From: Thalassomonas sp. RHCl1 | Lineage (GTDB): Bacteria; Pseudomonadota; Gammaproteobacteria; Enterobacterales; Alteromonadaceae | Direction: 5' to 3' | Assembly (NCBI RefSeq): GCF_947387555.1 | Contig: NZ_CANDNZ010000002.1 | Location: 979,979 to 1,043,978, forward strand | Length of the DNA stretch: 64,000 nucleotides | In this document: piece after piece, positions 1 through 9,741 of the stretch | Numbering within the stretch: position 1 is the first letter of the stretch | Layout of the letters: every line of letters starts with the position of its first letter | Notes under the pieces: generated by a model | Databases searched by the model: none | Seen by the model: only the letters and a program-made list of their open reading frames with translations | Told to the model about the DNA's origin: nothing | Made by a program: the position numbers and the translations under genes

Positions 1-3000
1 CGGATGCCGGGGTAAAAGAAGTAAAATAGGCAACACCGGCCACCGCAGTCGCCGCCGATAAGCTTTTCTCGCCACTGCCGGTGTAATCGACAAACCAACC
101 GCTTTTACTGCTTACGGCAAGCTCCAGTGTTTCCCGCTCCTGGGTAGTCATCGTTTGGCCAAAAGGGTTATTGGTATAATCATATAGGTCGGTGATCTCA
201 ATCGCATCCGGAGTCGGCGGCGTACTGGTATCGCTAAATGACTGGGTAAAAACCGTTTCATCGCGGATCATGAAAAACTTATCACTGGTATCGGTCGCCG
301 AGGGAGTGGAGCGATCGCCACTGCCGATCAATATCGCCTCATAGGGCCTTTCCTGGCGCGTGACTACCGTAGTGGTTTTGCCGTCTACATCGGTAACCGA
401 AGTTTCTATGGTATCGCTGATCAGGGTTCTGACAATAGAAGGTTCACTGAAAAATCGCCTGTCATCAGCGTTAGAGGTACCGCCTAGCTGCGCCAGTTTA
501 AAGGCCGTCCACGGAGTATCGCTGCTGTTGGGGTTATTGCCGGGCATATCGACACGCCAGACATTACCGCCGCTGTCTCCGGCATATAATCTATCGATCA
601 AACCGTCTCCGTCACTATCTAAAGTCCCGATACTGGCAGGAATACTGTCGGTTAATGCCGTCACCTGGGTATGTTTGCCAGAAGCGGTACCCGGGCTCAA
701 ACTCCACAATAAGGTACCGGTTTTGGCATCTGCCATATAAATGGCCCTGCCAACAGTATCATTACTGCCCGCCCCTGAGCTGTCCTTACCGATATCATAG
801 CCACCGCCGAAAAAAATCACCGGACTGGCACTACCGCTAACAACATTAAGCGCCGAAAAGCCTACCCTGGGCTGGGACCAGGATTGCCCGAGCTCACTGT
901 AACCGGCCGTGCTGCTGTCAATATGCCACATCAGCTTAGGTGAATCCGGGATGGTCACATCAAGGCCATAATATGAAGATCCTCCCCTGCGCAAGCCAAT
1001 GAAAATCCAGGCCTTATCTCCGCTGGCGCTGCTGATGGTGCCATCACCGTTTTTATCCAAAATATATGAAGAAGCCGAGCCGTCAATACCATACACTTTG
1101 GCCGAGGTGGGAAAGTTGTCTTTTAGCGATTTGATATTGGGAAAAAATTCTTTCGGCATAAAGGCCCAACTTTCATCGACACTGTCGCCGTTATCGTCAA
1201 ACATATGCAAAACACCGGCATTGGTGCCGATAATAATGCGTATATCCTGAGATGTGCTGGAGCCGCCATAATTGATCACCAGCGGCTTGGAATGCAGGGG
1301 ATCGGCAAAGACATCAAAGCGGATATCCGTGGTAGAGCCGTCACTATCGGCATCATCGACATCAATTCCCTTGGCCCAGTTAAGATGGGCATCAATCTCA
1401 TCCTCGGTAACATCCAATAGCGCCGCCAGGCCCGCACTGCCGCCCAGGGTCGCTTCGGCATTGGCCCGGGTCAGGGCAACCAGCGCGGTAGAAGCCCCGA
1501 GGTCGCTTAAAATATTACGATCGGTTTTACTGCGCAGCATGTCCGCGACCCCGCCTTCCTTGACTTCATTACCGTCGGCACTTGCTGACTGGGTCCAGAA
1601 CGTTTTGGCATTATCGTCTATGCTGCCTTCGCTGTTAATGGCCGAGGCATTGGTCCTGTCTACCTGTACTCCGTTGACGACTTTAAGTTTTTTTATATTG
1701 CCCTGCCAACGTGGTCCCCTGTCCGGTAAAAACATCGCATAATAAACCGAATCCAGGGTTTCGGTACGGTCAAAATTATTTGAAGCAATTGACGGCGAAG
1801 TAAAGCTGGTATTTTCCCGCGAAATCTCAATCAGCGCCGACTGCAGGGAAGAAAGTAAACTGCTGGCATCTTCAGCCGGGTAATATTCCCCCCCTCCCAG
1901 GGTGGCCGCTTCAAGTAATAATTCCCCGGCATCGTTGATCGCATCCTTACCGAAACCGACGGTAAATAAGGTGGCATATTGATTACCGTCAATATCCGCA
2001 TTGATATCATTGGTATTCATCCAGCCCGCCAAAGCCGCCAGGTAATTATTGGTGCCGTTGACATTAAAAGGGGCGCCTATTCCGGGCAAGCCGCTGACAT
2101 AAGTATCTGCCGCCAGATCCCGCGTCGGCTGGCCGTCGGTGATCAAAATCACATAAACCTGGTTACTGCAACCGTTATAGGGGGCGATATAGGTTTTACT
2201 GTCTTCTATCGAGGTATCCCGCGGCGGGGTATTGCCTCTATAGCTGCTGCCACGGTTGGAGTCATTATCGCCAAAGTCTACCGACAAGCCGCCGAAATAA
2301 CGGCGCGCCTCGTACAAGGTCTCGCATAAAGGGGTATTGGTTTCCGCGTCTAGTTCAAGGTTGATAATATCGATCAGCTCCTGGCGCGCCGCTGCTGTGC
2401 TTTCCTGGATACCAAACACCACCCGGCCGCCGTCGCGGGTATATTCCCCGCTGTGGTTATGATTGAAAATTTGCAGGCCAAAATCTATCGACGGCGCCGA
2501 TTCAATCAGATCGGTCACGGTATCCTTGGCGATATCAAGCCGGCTGCGGTTTACCGTGGCGATACTCTCGCTCTGACTCCAGCGCAAATAATTATCCGTA
2601 TATAAGGTAACCACTTCCCCGGTCCCCAGCTGGGTCTGGGAGTCCGCGGCGTTGGCGGTATAATAAACCGGGTTTTGCTTAGTGCCCTGTCCGTCTACCG
2701 GGTAACCGTCGGGTAAGGCTTCCAGCGGTGAATTTTTCTTTAATATACCGGCATTTTCCGGATCCAACAGGTTAACGTCATCCCAGCAGTCGATAACTTC
2801 TATGTTGGCGCCGCTGTTATCAGGAATTTCCTGCCAGCTGCCGGAGTTGCCCTGAAAGCTGTATTCGCGGATATGGCCGGTATAATACCCGACACTGTCC
2901 AGGCGTAATTTGGCGGTATGGCAAGAGTTGATATCATCTAAAAAACGTCGGGCTTCACTTGGACTGTCGGGGACCGGGATGGTGCCGTCAACCCCGGTGC

Positions 3001-3250
3001 CTTTAGTGAAATAAATAAACCGCTCAGCTAAGCTGTTAAAGCCGCCGATAGCGGGATAAACGGTATTGGGATCATAGGGGGTTTTGACCTCTTCCGAGGT
3101 GCTCATACTGCCGGAGTTGTCGAAAATGATCAGCACCTGGGGTTTAGTGCCGCTGCGCTGGGAAACATCACCGACATAAAGTTCAATATCTTCAGCCGCA
3201 AGATAGCCGGAGATAAAAATAAGTAAACTGCACCCTAACCACTTGTTCAT
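1..3250 (-). CDS. PilY1-like type IV pilus tip/assembly protein (partial)
   Basis: The minus-strand frame stays open from an ATG at 3250 to the left edge, about 1083 codons, so the C-terminus is missing. The start MNKWLGCSLLIFISGYLAA is a signal peptide. A von Willebrand A domain follows at once: the MIDAS motif D-N-S-G-S is at residues 44-48 and ITDGQP lies further on. The later part reads as the PilY1 beta-propeller, with calcium loops DKNGDG (about residue 729) and DSDGDG followed by LYAGDSGGNVWRVDM (about residue 877), which matches the known PilY1 calcium site. PilY1 caps type IV pili with the minor pilins and acts in pilus extension, adhesion and surface sensing. A GGGAG-like ribosome site precedes the ATG. 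Minor pilin genes are expected beyond the left edge. The family call is firm; the exact orthologue is not. Confidence 0.88.
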   Translation of the reverse strand, partial: MNKWLGCSLLIFISGYLAAEDIELYVGDVSQRSGTKPQVLIIFDNSGSMSTSEEVKTPYDPNTVYPAIGGFNSLAERFIYFTKGTGVDGTIPVPDSPSEARRFLDDINSCHTAKLRLDSVGYYTGHIREYSFQGNSGSWQEIPDNSGANIEVIDCWDDVNLLDPENAGILKKNSPLEALPDGYPVDGQGTKQNPVYYTANAADSQTQLGTGEVVTLYTDNYLRWSQSESIATVNRSRLDIAKDTVTDLIESAPSIDFGLQIFNHNHSGEYTRDGGRVVFGIQESTAAARQELIDIINLELDAETNTPLCETLYEARRYFGGLSVDFGDNDSNRGSSYRGNTPPRDTSIEDSKTYIAPYNGCSNQVYVILITDGQPTRDLAADTYVSGLPGIGAPFNVNGTNNYLAALAGWMNTNDINADIDGNQYATLFTVGFGKDAINDAGELLLEAATLGGGEYYPAEDASSLLSSLQSALIEISRENTSFTSPSIASNNFDRTETLDSVYYAMFLPDRGPRWQGNIKKLKVVNGVQVDRTNASAINSEGSIDDNAKTFWTQSASADGNEVKEGGVADMLRSKTDRNILSDLGASTALVALTRANAEATLGGSAGLAALLDVTEDEIDAHLNWAKGIDVDDADSDGSTTDIRFDVFADPLHSKPLVINYGGSSTSQDIRIIIGTNAGVLHMFDDNGDSVDESWAFMPKEFFPNIKSLKDNFPTSAKVYGIDGSASSYILDKNGDGTISSASGDKAWIFIGLRRGGSSYYGLDVTIPDSPKLMWHIDSSTAGYSELGQSWSQPRVGFSALNVVSGSASPVIFFGGGYDIGKDSSGAGSNDTVGRAIYMADAKTGTLLWSLSPGTASGKHTQVTALTDSIPASIGTLDSDGDGLIDRLYAGDSGGNVWRVDMPGNNPNSSDTPWTAFKLAQLGGTSNADDRRFFSEPSIVRTLISDTIETSVTDVDGKTTTVVTRQERPYEAILIGSGDRSTPSATDTSDKFFMIRDETVFTQSFSDTSTPPTPDAIEITDLYDYTNNPFGQTMTTQERETLELAVSSKSGWFVDYTGSGEKSLSAATAVAGVAYFTSFTPAS

Positions 3251-3759
3251 ACTACTGCTCCCGTGTTCAGAAATTACTGCTCTTGACCGGGAATGACCTG
3301 CTAGCAGGAGATCTCTACCTCCATGTAGCCGGTTTGAACTGTATTAACGCTTTATCTTACTGGCTTGATTAAAGCCGGGGAAACCCAACATTACCTGCGC
3401 TTTCCTGCCTCACACTATGCCTTATCAAACAAACATTGAAATGATAGCAGTCAGCTTTTGCATTCTTTTGCATCAAAGGAGTACAGAGAAAACCGCATTC
3501 ACCGGTATATATACAAGTAATAACCGGTAAAAAACGAGCAAATAACGTACACCTCAAGCTTGACACAATTAGAGAGCGACTGCAAATCGCGCTATTTTAT
3601 CAATACTCAGACAAGTTTATGCAGTGCTATATAATTAAAAAAATTGCAAACTTAGCAAACAAAAGTCGCCTGCCCGGTAAAATCGGACAGGCGACTAAAA
3701 AGCAAATAGCCGGGGTGTATTATTCCTCTGACAGCTTATCCATGACTACAAAGCTAAGG
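3251..3759. other. Intergenic region, pilY1 promoter side
   Basis: About 510 bases with no convincing gene. It holds the upstream region of the PilY1-like gene and, at 3658-3700, a strong hairpin. The 65-codon minus frame at 3369-3566 shows no recognisable domain and no good ribosome site. Confidence 0.6.
3658..3700 (-). terminator. Rho-independent terminator after the S41-like gene
   Basis: AGTCGCCTG at 3664-3672 pairs with CAGGCGACT at 3688-3696, extended by CCG/CGG around a short loop. On the minus strand the stem is followed by TTTTGTTT; on the plus strand by AAAAAG. It fits the end of the minus-strand peptide-export operon. Confidence 0.8.
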
Positions 3760-5193
3760 TTATTTCACTGCTACTAAAGTCTCTTTTTTTACTTCATTGG
3801 TTAACCATAAATAGGCTTTTTCCAGGGTCAGATCCGACTCACTCAGGTAATAATCGGCATCCCGTTTTACCAGGATATCCGGCTGAATACCGTAGCCGAC
3901 AAAATCACGGCCATCGGCAAAGGTTTCCCGCTTAGAGCAAATTTTCCCCTTGCCGCCGCCGGGCAGATCAAAAAACAGCGGTTGTCCCGTGCTGCCAAAG
4001 GTGGGCTCGCCTATGGTTTTGAAATGCTTGACGCCGTCGGCATACACCAGGAAATCTTCCGCCGCACGCGCGGTTTCCCGGCTGATCAGAATAGCCGTTG
4101 TGATCACCAGTTTGTCTTTTAATGCAATTTCATCGGCATAGAGCACATTGGCTTCGCTTTCCTGCCAGGCCTCACCATTATAATAGGCTCCGTATTCCTT
4201 GGCCCAGTCATATTGCCGGGCGAATTTCCCCCAGGCCTTATAGGTGGAATTATGCACCCGCATGCGGCTGCGGGCACCGGTGAGATCCCTGAAGGTCAGG
4301 TATTTCAAAATTTCTTCAGCCAAAAAGGTGTTGCCTCCTTCATTAAACCTGAGATCAATCACCAAACCATTGGCTTTTTTCAGCTGGGGCAAAGAAGCAA
4401 TAAAGTTTTCCACCACCGCCATATCCGAAAAGTTGTTCAACGCTACATAAGCAAGCTGATCGTCAAGCCATTTCATCGAAAAGCTTTCCTCATGCCTGAT
4501 ACCGCGGGCGGCATGCCAGTCGACGGCTTGCTTGTTATGACGGCGACTGACATTGAGCTCTTTGATTTCCCCGTCCGGTACGCGAATTTTCAGTTTAACA
4601 TTGCTGCCGGGGGCTCCTGCCAGCAGCCCATAACCATATTGTTTGTTGCCGCGTATCCCCTGATCCCAGAGGATATGCGTGGTAGAGCTGCTGATATAGG
4701 GAAAAACATCCTGCTCAAGCACAGCCGCACTCTCCCGGCCGTCGACGGCTAAAATCACAGAGCCTAAAGGCAACTCGGCGGCCAGCGCCTTATCTACAGC
4801 CACCACAATCGCCTGGCGATTGGCTTCTGCCAGGCGGATCGCGGGAAAACCGACATACTCATCTACTAACCCCTCAGGCATTTCTATCGTGGTCATACCG
4901 TCGTTAAGCAAACCGGCAAAACGGCTCAGCACCCGGTAATACTCATAAGCATTTTCGGTCGCCAAGACCCGGGGAATATATTGCTGATAAGCCTGATCCC
5001 AATCGAGCTCTTCAACCTGATCAAAATAGGCAAAGTTATAACTGACCTCTTTCCAGAAAAGCGACAGTCCGTACAGTTTCTCCTGGTCGCTCATCTGCGC
5101 CTGTTGCGCCACAGCCGCTAAGCTTGTTAAAGCGCTCAATACCAGACTCAGCAAAGTGATCCGTCCTATGCTTGGCAATCGCATCTTAGTCAT
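3760..5193 (-). CDS. S41-family (tail-specific protease-like) exported protein, nucleophile apparently lost
   Basis: 477 residues. The N-terminus has a basic, then hydrophobic stretch ending AVAQQA, a probable Sec signal, so it should act outside the cytoplasm. The middle (about 115-215) reads as a PDZ-like region (LGSVILAVDGRES). The C-terminal half is the S41 fold, with GLVIDLRFNEGGNT and GYGIQPDI. In active relatives the nucleophile lies in a T-F-S-A-A-E pattern; here the matching stretch is LISRETARAAEDF, with Arg in the Ser position. It may therefore be inactive or use another residue. It starts 23 bases after the ABC transporter and is the last gene of the RiPP operon. Its last residues resemble those of the transporter (KK-x-TLVAV-x). 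A role in handling or immunity for the exported peptide is a guess. Confidence 0.75.
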   Translation of the reverse strand: MTKMRLPSIGRITLLSLVLSALTSLAAVAQQAQMSDQEKLYGLSLFWKEVSYNFAYFDQVEELDWDQAYQQYIPRVLATENAYEYYRVLSRFAGLLNDGMTTIEMPEGLVDEYVGFPAIRLAEANRQAIVVAVDKALAAELPLGSVILAVDGRESAAVLEQDVFPYISSSTTHILWDQGIRGNKQYGYGLLAGAPGSNVKLKIRVPDGEIKELNVSRRHNKQAVDWHAARGIRHEESFSMKWLDDQLAYVALNNFSDMAVVENFIASLPQLKKANGLVIDLRFNEGGNTFLAEEILKYLTFRDLTGARSRMRVHNSTYKAWGKFARQYDWAKEYGAYYNGEAWQESEANVLYADEIALKDKLVITTAILISRETARAAEDFLVYADGVKHFKTIGEPTFGSTGQPLFFDLPGGGKGKICSKRETFADGRDFVGYGIQPDILVKRDADYYLSESDLTLEKAYLWLTNEVKKETLVAVK

Positions 5194-5216
5194 TCCTTTC
5201 TATTGATAAACATCTG

Positions 5217-7382
5217 CTAGTCCACCGCCACCAGCGTCGGTTTTTTACGCGGCCCTTTTTCCACCACTTTCGTCTCGACCTGCTCGCCGCTCACCAGAGC
5301 GGTAAGATCTATCACCCGATCTGCCATATCTATGGTTTCTTTGCGGTGAGCGATCATGATCCGGGTCACCCCCATATTTTTAAGCACCTGGTTGATCTTT
5401 CTTTCGGTTTCTATATCCAGGGCGCTGCTGGCCTCGTCAAGAAACAATACTTTCGGCTTTTTATACAGGGCCCGTGCAATCAGCACCCTTTGTACCTGGC
5501 CGCCGGACAGGGTACTGCCCATGTCGCCGGCCAGGGAATGAAAGCCCATGGGCATAGCCTGGATATCGTCAAAGATATGGGCGTCTTTGGCCGCTTCCTC
5601 GAGCAATTCCAGATCTTGCTCTATGGCAAAGAAGCTGATGTTTTCGCCGACAGAGCCTGATAACAGGTTATCTCCCTGCATCACCGCCGAGGTCACGCTG
5701 CGGTAATTATTCAAACCGATTTGTTTGATATCTTTGCCGTCAAGCAACACCGCCCCCGAAGTCGGCGGCATCAGCCCCATAATAATCTTCATCAAAGTAG
5801 TTTTGCCGAAGCCCGACGGCGCGGTCAGCACCACGCATTCCCCGGCTTCTATGGTCAGCGACAAGTCCTTAAACAAAAAGGGCTCATTGTCGTTATAGCG
5901 ATAGCTGATCTCTTTTAGCTCGATTTTACCGTCCACCTTTTGCAGCGCGGGAAAATCGGTTTCCAGCGCTTCTTCCTGATCTTCCAGGGCAATATCGGCA
6001 ATGCGGGATAGATGCAACCCCAGCATGCGCCATTCGAATATTTTCTCCAACAAGGTTTGCGAGCTCAGGGCAAATTGCTGACGATAGGCCAAAAAGGCAA
6101 AAAACATGCCCATGGTCAGGGCATCGCCAAGCACCAGGCTGGCGCCGAGCCAGATCAAGAAAACATATTCCAGGCCATAGAGCAGCTCCTGGAAAGTACT
6201 GGTGGCTATGGTCAAACGGCCAAGCTTGATATCGGCATTCATCCAGTCGGCATTGGCATTTTCCAGCTTAGACTGGCGTATGGCCTCACCGCTGAAGATT
6301 TTGACCGGTTGTACCGAGCGTATCGACTCATAAAACAAACCATCGCTGGAGGCGCGCAGTTGCAAACTTTCCTTGGTGGAATTGCGGATCCGGGGATAAA
6401 GCACCACACGGGAGATGGCATAAAGAGAGACGGCGCCAACCGTCACCAGTGCCAGCGCAGGACTGAAGATAAACATCATGCTCAGGGTCAGCAGCGCCAT
6501 CACCCCGTCGATGGCGCCTTCGACAAAACCTTCACTTAAAAGTTTTTTAACATAATCCAGGCTCTGGAACCGGGAAATAATATCCCCGATAAAACGTTTG
6601 CCGAACCAGCCCATGGGCAGGCGCAATAAATGCCGGAATAAATTAGAAACCAGCTGGATCCCTAAGGTGGTACGCAAAAACAAAATCACCCAGGAGCGAA
6701 ACGCCTTGGTCGCTACCTGCAGCAACATCAGCAAACTAAAACCTATGCCTAACACCAGCAAAAAACTGCGATCACTGGTCACAACCACATTATCCACCAC
6801 CAGCTGGATAAAATAAGGCGAGAGCAGCGCCAGTAATTGCAAGGTCAGGGATAAAATCAAGATCTGGCTTAAGCTGCGTTTAATGCCGGTGATACTGCGC
6901 CACAGCACAGAAAAACCGAGCTTGATTTCTTCATCCTTGCTTTTAAAGTCTTCCGTCGGCCTTAATTCCAGTGCAATGCCGGTGTAGGACTTGGAGGCCT
7001 CGGCCCAGCTATAAAAAGCTTCCCCTTTACCGGGATCGTGAATAATCAACCCGGTAGCGGTCACCTTTTTTAATACGACAAAATGGTTGAGGTCCCAGTG
7101 CAGGATCACAGGGACGGATAAATTGACTAACTTGTCCATCTCAACCTTAACCGGGCGCCCGGTCAGGCTAAGCTGGGCACCGATGCCGATCAGCTGCTTA
7201 AGGTTGGCGCCCTTGAGACTAACCGGATATTTCTTGCGGATAGTGAAAAGATCAATACGATGGCCATAATAATTGGCAATCATACAAATGCAGGCCAGAC
7301 CGCATTCCGCCCCTTCACTTTGCAAGATCACCGGCAACTTACGGCGGCTACTGAAATTGAGCTTAGATAATAACTCCATCAC
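5217..7382 (-). CDS. C39 peptidase-containing ABC transporter (PCAT) for double-glycine peptides
   Basis: 721 residues in the usual PCAT order. The N-terminal C39 peptidase (1-130) has the oxyanion Gln21, nucleophile Cys27 in ECGLAC, His100 in HWDLNHF and Asp116 in HDP, so the protease looks intact. The ABC membrane domain (about 160-440) follows, then the ATPase with Walker A (APSGFGKTT), signature LSGGQ and Walker B VLFLDEASSALD. Such proteins cut the leader after GG and export the core across the inner membrane. Two small precursors ending in AGG upstream (at 9967-10119 and 10692-10832) are the obvious substrates. The HlyD-like partner lies 13 bases upstream. The C-terminal tail RKKPTLVAVD resembles the tail of the next gene. 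Confidence 0.93.
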   Translation of the reverse strand: MMELLSKLNFSSRRKLPVILQSEGAECGLACICMIANYYGHRIDLFTIRKKYPVSLKGANLKQLIGIGAQLSLTGRPVKVEMDKLVNLSVPVILHWDLNHFVVLKKVTATGLIIHDPGKGEAFYSWAEASKSYTGIALELRPTEDFKSKDEEIKLGFSVLWRSITGIKRSLSQILILSLTLQLLALLSPYFIQLVVDNVVVTSDRSFLLVLGIGFSLLMLLQVATKAFRSWVILFLRTTLGIQLVSNLFRHLLRLPMGWFGKRFIGDIISRFQSLDYVKKLLSEGFVEGAIDGVMALLTLSMMFIFSPALALVTVGAVSLYAISRVVLYPRIRNSTKESLQLRASSDGLFYESIRSVQPVKIFSGEAIRQSKLENANADWMNADIKLGRLTIATSTFQELLYGLEYVFLIWLGASLVLGDALTMGMFFAFLAYRQQFALSSQTLLEKIFEWRMLGLHLSRIADIALEDQEEALETDFPALQKVDGKIELKEISYRYNDNEPFLFKDLSLTIEAGECVVLTAPSGFGKTTLMKIIMGLMPPTSGAVLLDGKDIKQIGLNNYRSVTSAVMQGDNLLSGSVGENISFFAIEQDLELLEEAAKDAHIFDDIQAMPMGFHSLAGDMGSTLSGGQVQRVLIARALYKKPKVLFLDEASSALDIETERKINQVLKNMGVTRIMIAHRKETIDMADRVIDLTALVSGEQVETKVVEKGPRKKPTLVAVD

Positions 7383-7395
7383 TTAATCTCTCTTG

Positions 7396-8643
7396 CTAGT
7401 GTGTCTTGGTTAAAAGGGGCTCGAATACCCAGGCCAGCAAAGACCGGTTTTCTCCGAGCACATCGGCGTCGAGCAACATGCCCGGCTGAAGGTTGACCAT
7501 CTTACCCTGGGCATCTATTTGCTGCTGCGCCAGCGCCACGGTTGCCCGGTAGGCCGGCTGGTCGATAAGGGTATCCACTTCCGCCTGGAAAGGCTCTATC
7601 AGGGTCTTGGAAATACTGTTTATTTTTCCCTGGTGCAGACCGAATTTTTGGTAGGGAAAAGCCTGATAACGCAGTAAAATATCCTGCCCCGGCTCCACCA
7701 GGCCTATGGCGCTGGTGGGAATATAAATTTCCGCCACCAGCTGGCTGTCTTCGGGTAACAGGTTCATCAGCGGCCGGTTGGTTTCGGCAAAATGCCCCTG
7801 CTGATAAAAAATATTCGACACTACCCCGGGACCCGGCGCCTTAATGTAATAAAACTTATCGGCGCGAATATCCGCCAGCTCCCGCTCCAGCAAGATCATC
7901 TGCTCCTGGTAGCCGACAATCATGGTATTGCCCTTGATCTCAACATTACGCTTTCGCTTGTCGGCCTCTTTTGCCTGCGTCAGGAAATTGCGCCTTTTAC
8001 GTGACAGGTTTTTTAAACTGATGCGTTTTTCCAATACCTGCGCATATTTACTGTTGTATTCAGACTTGGAGATTTGCCGGTCTTTTAACAGCTTTTCCAC
8101 TTGCGACAATTCAATGCTGAGCAGTTTCAGGTAATCTTTTTGCAGCGCTATCTCATCATTCACCTGGGCGGCTTCGTCGGTCAGGGTGGCCTGTCTGGCA
8201 ATCACTTCTGCCAGTTCCAGTTGATTGAGATCCTGCTGAAAGGCGATCTTTTCCTTAAGCAGGTGGATACTTTGCTTGATGCTGGCGGATTTCTCATTGG
8301 CAACACTGGTATCGAGTCCCTGGCGGTCGGTGCGGATTTTATACAGCGGCTGTTCCTTAAGCACCACCTGCCCTTCCTTAACCAGTAATTCCTCAATCAC
8401 CCCCGCCTGATAGGCCATCACTTTTTTAACCCCGGACGGTGTTTTCAAAATGCCTTTTACCGAAGTCGACTTGGTATAATCGCCAAAGGTTAAAAACAAG
8501 ACGATGCATACCATCAGCAACAGGATAAAACCAGTGATCACGGCAAAAGATACCGGACGAATAAGCAGCACATCACCGTGACGGGCAATTTGTGCTTCCA
8601 ATACCTCCTGCCGGTAAATTGAACGTTTCTTCTTCACAACCAT
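7396..8643 (-). CDS. HlyD-family periplasmic adaptor of the peptide exporter
   Basis: 415 residues. A short cytoplasmic basic N-terminus is followed by one membrane segment (about residues 31-53). Then come a biotinyl-lipoyl-like half motif (VMAYQAGVIEELLVKEGQVV), a long coiled coil (about 110-230), the second lipoyl half (YYIKAPGPGVVSNIFYQQGHF) and a beta-barrel region. This is the membrane fusion protein layout that links an inner-membrane exporter to an outer-membrane channel. It is co-directional with the PCAT and 13 bases from it. No TolC-like gene is seen here, so a channel encoded elsewhere is likely. No strong ribosome site is visible before the ATG. Confidence 0.9.
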   Translation of the reverse strand: MVVKKKRSIYRQEVLEAQIARHGDVLLIRPVSFAVITGFILLLMVCIVLFLTFGDYTKSTSVKGILKTPSGVKKVMAYQAGVIEELLVKEGQVVLKEQPLYKIRTDRQGLDTSVANEKSASIKQSIHLLKEKIAFQQDLNQLELAEVIARQATLTDEAAQVNDEIALQKDYLKLLSIELSQVEKLLKDRQISKSEYNSKYAQVLEKRISLKNLSRKRRNFLTQAKEADKRKRNVEIKGNTMIVGYQEQMILLERELADIRADKFYYIKAPGPGVVSNIFYQQGHFAETNRPLMNLLPEDSQLVAEIYIPTSAIGLVEPGQDILLRYQAFPYQKFGLHQGKINSISKTLIEPFQAEVDTLIDQPAYRATVALAQQQIDAQGKMVNLQPGMLLDADVLGENRSLLAWVFEPLLTKTH

Positions 8644-8703
8644 AATGCAAGTACCCGCAACAATCCCTGAAAAAATCTGCCTGTTAACATCCGAAGATCC
8701 CTG

Positions 8704-9741
8704 CTAGCTTACTTCCACCACAGCAATATCAGAAGTATACGCGGGACGTGTCGGGTAAGCTTGCGCCGGACAACTAAGCTCTTTTTCATCCAGGCTGATA
8801 AAACCCCGGGTCCAGATTTCCATTTTTTCACCATCGAGGGCAAAATCGCCATTGCGGTCAATTTTGCCCAGCTTGTTACGCTCATCATTGAGCATAACGG
8901 TGCATTTTCCTATGGTGCCGTCGGCGCGGATCAATAATTGTCTCGGCATTGCTGCATAACAGATATAGGCATTGCCGCCATCAACATTTTTCACCCTGTC
9001 ATCCAAAGTGTCAGACATTAAGTCTTTTATCTGGTCAACGCGCTCTTTGGCGTTTTTGGCGATATAACGGCTGGCATCGGACGTTTCAACGCCATCTCCC
9101 AGGTAATTTATTTTTTCTATCGTACAGGTATAGCGCTTATCCGCACCGAATTCCGACTTAATCTTACGGCATAAAGCCAGCATAGATTCACTATTTTGCT
9201 CGGTAATATGCAAGCGTAACATCACGGTAAAATCAGCATCCAACTGCTGATATGACTTAAGGTTTGACCAGATTTGCTCAAAGCTGCCCTTACCATTGAT
9301 TTGTACCCGGGTAGTATCATGACATGCCTGATCACCGTCCAGAGTAATTTGATAGTCTTTGACCCCTAACGGAACAAAAGTTGAAAACATTTTATAATCA
9401 AGAAGGTAAGCATTAGTCGTCATATGGGAGATATAAGTGAATTCATATTCATCCCGTAGCTGTTGAATATGGCTGCAAATATCGATAATCGCTTTTTGAT
9501 TCAAGGTCGGTTCGCCACCGAACCAGGAGATCATCAGGTTCTTCAAGGTCGGGGCTGCTTTCGTTAACAGATTCTTGATCCCTTCAACGGTATCTTCACT
9601 CATCTTGCCTATTTCAAAGTCTTCATAACAATAGGTACAGCGAAAATTGCATTTTTCCGTAGGGAGCAGGGTTAAATATAAATGCCCTTCACTGGCAGCT
9701 AGGATGTATTTTTTTTTGAAATCAAATCCTTGATTATTCAT
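8704..9741 (-). CDS. Radical SAM peptide-modifying enzyme with short SPASM/twitch-like C-terminus
   Basis: 345 residues. The radical SAM cluster motif CNFRCTYC gives Cys31, Cys35 and Cys38, and WFGGEP follows as in SPASM-type peptide maturases. The auxiliary-cluster region starts as expected (YICYAAMPR, then ADGTIGKC, at about 250-275) but ends after one more Cys (LSCPAQ), without the usual C-x2-C-x5-C tail. It therefore looks like a reduced SPASM or twitch domain. AAGGAAG lies 8 bases before the ATG. Position between a double-glycine precursor and its exporter makes it the likely modifying enzyme; the CxC-containing core at 9967-10119 is the nearest substrate. The chemistry (thioether, epimer or C-C crosslink) cannot be told from sequence. 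Confidence 0.85.
   Translation of the reverse strand: MNNQGFDFKKKYILAASEGHLYLTLLPTEKCNFRCTYCYEDFEIGKMSEDTVEGIKNLLTKAAPTLKNLMISWFGGEPTLNQKAIIDICSHIQQLRDEYEFTYISHMTTNAYLLDYKMFSTFVPLGVKDYQITLDGDQACHDTTRVQINGKGSFEQIWSNLKSYQQLDADFTVMLRLHITEQNSESMLALCRKIKSEFGADKRYTCTIEKINYLGDGVETSDASRYIAKNAKERVDQIKDLMSDTLDDRVKNVDGGNAYICYAAMPRQLLIRADGTIGKCTVMLNDERNKLGKIDRNGDFALDGEKMEIWTRGFISLDEKELSCPAQAYPTRPAYTSDIAVVEVS

Noticed and set aside
3369..3566. 65-codon minus-strand ORF
   Set aside because: No ribosome site or family resemblance; lies in the intergenic region upstream of the pilY1-like gene.
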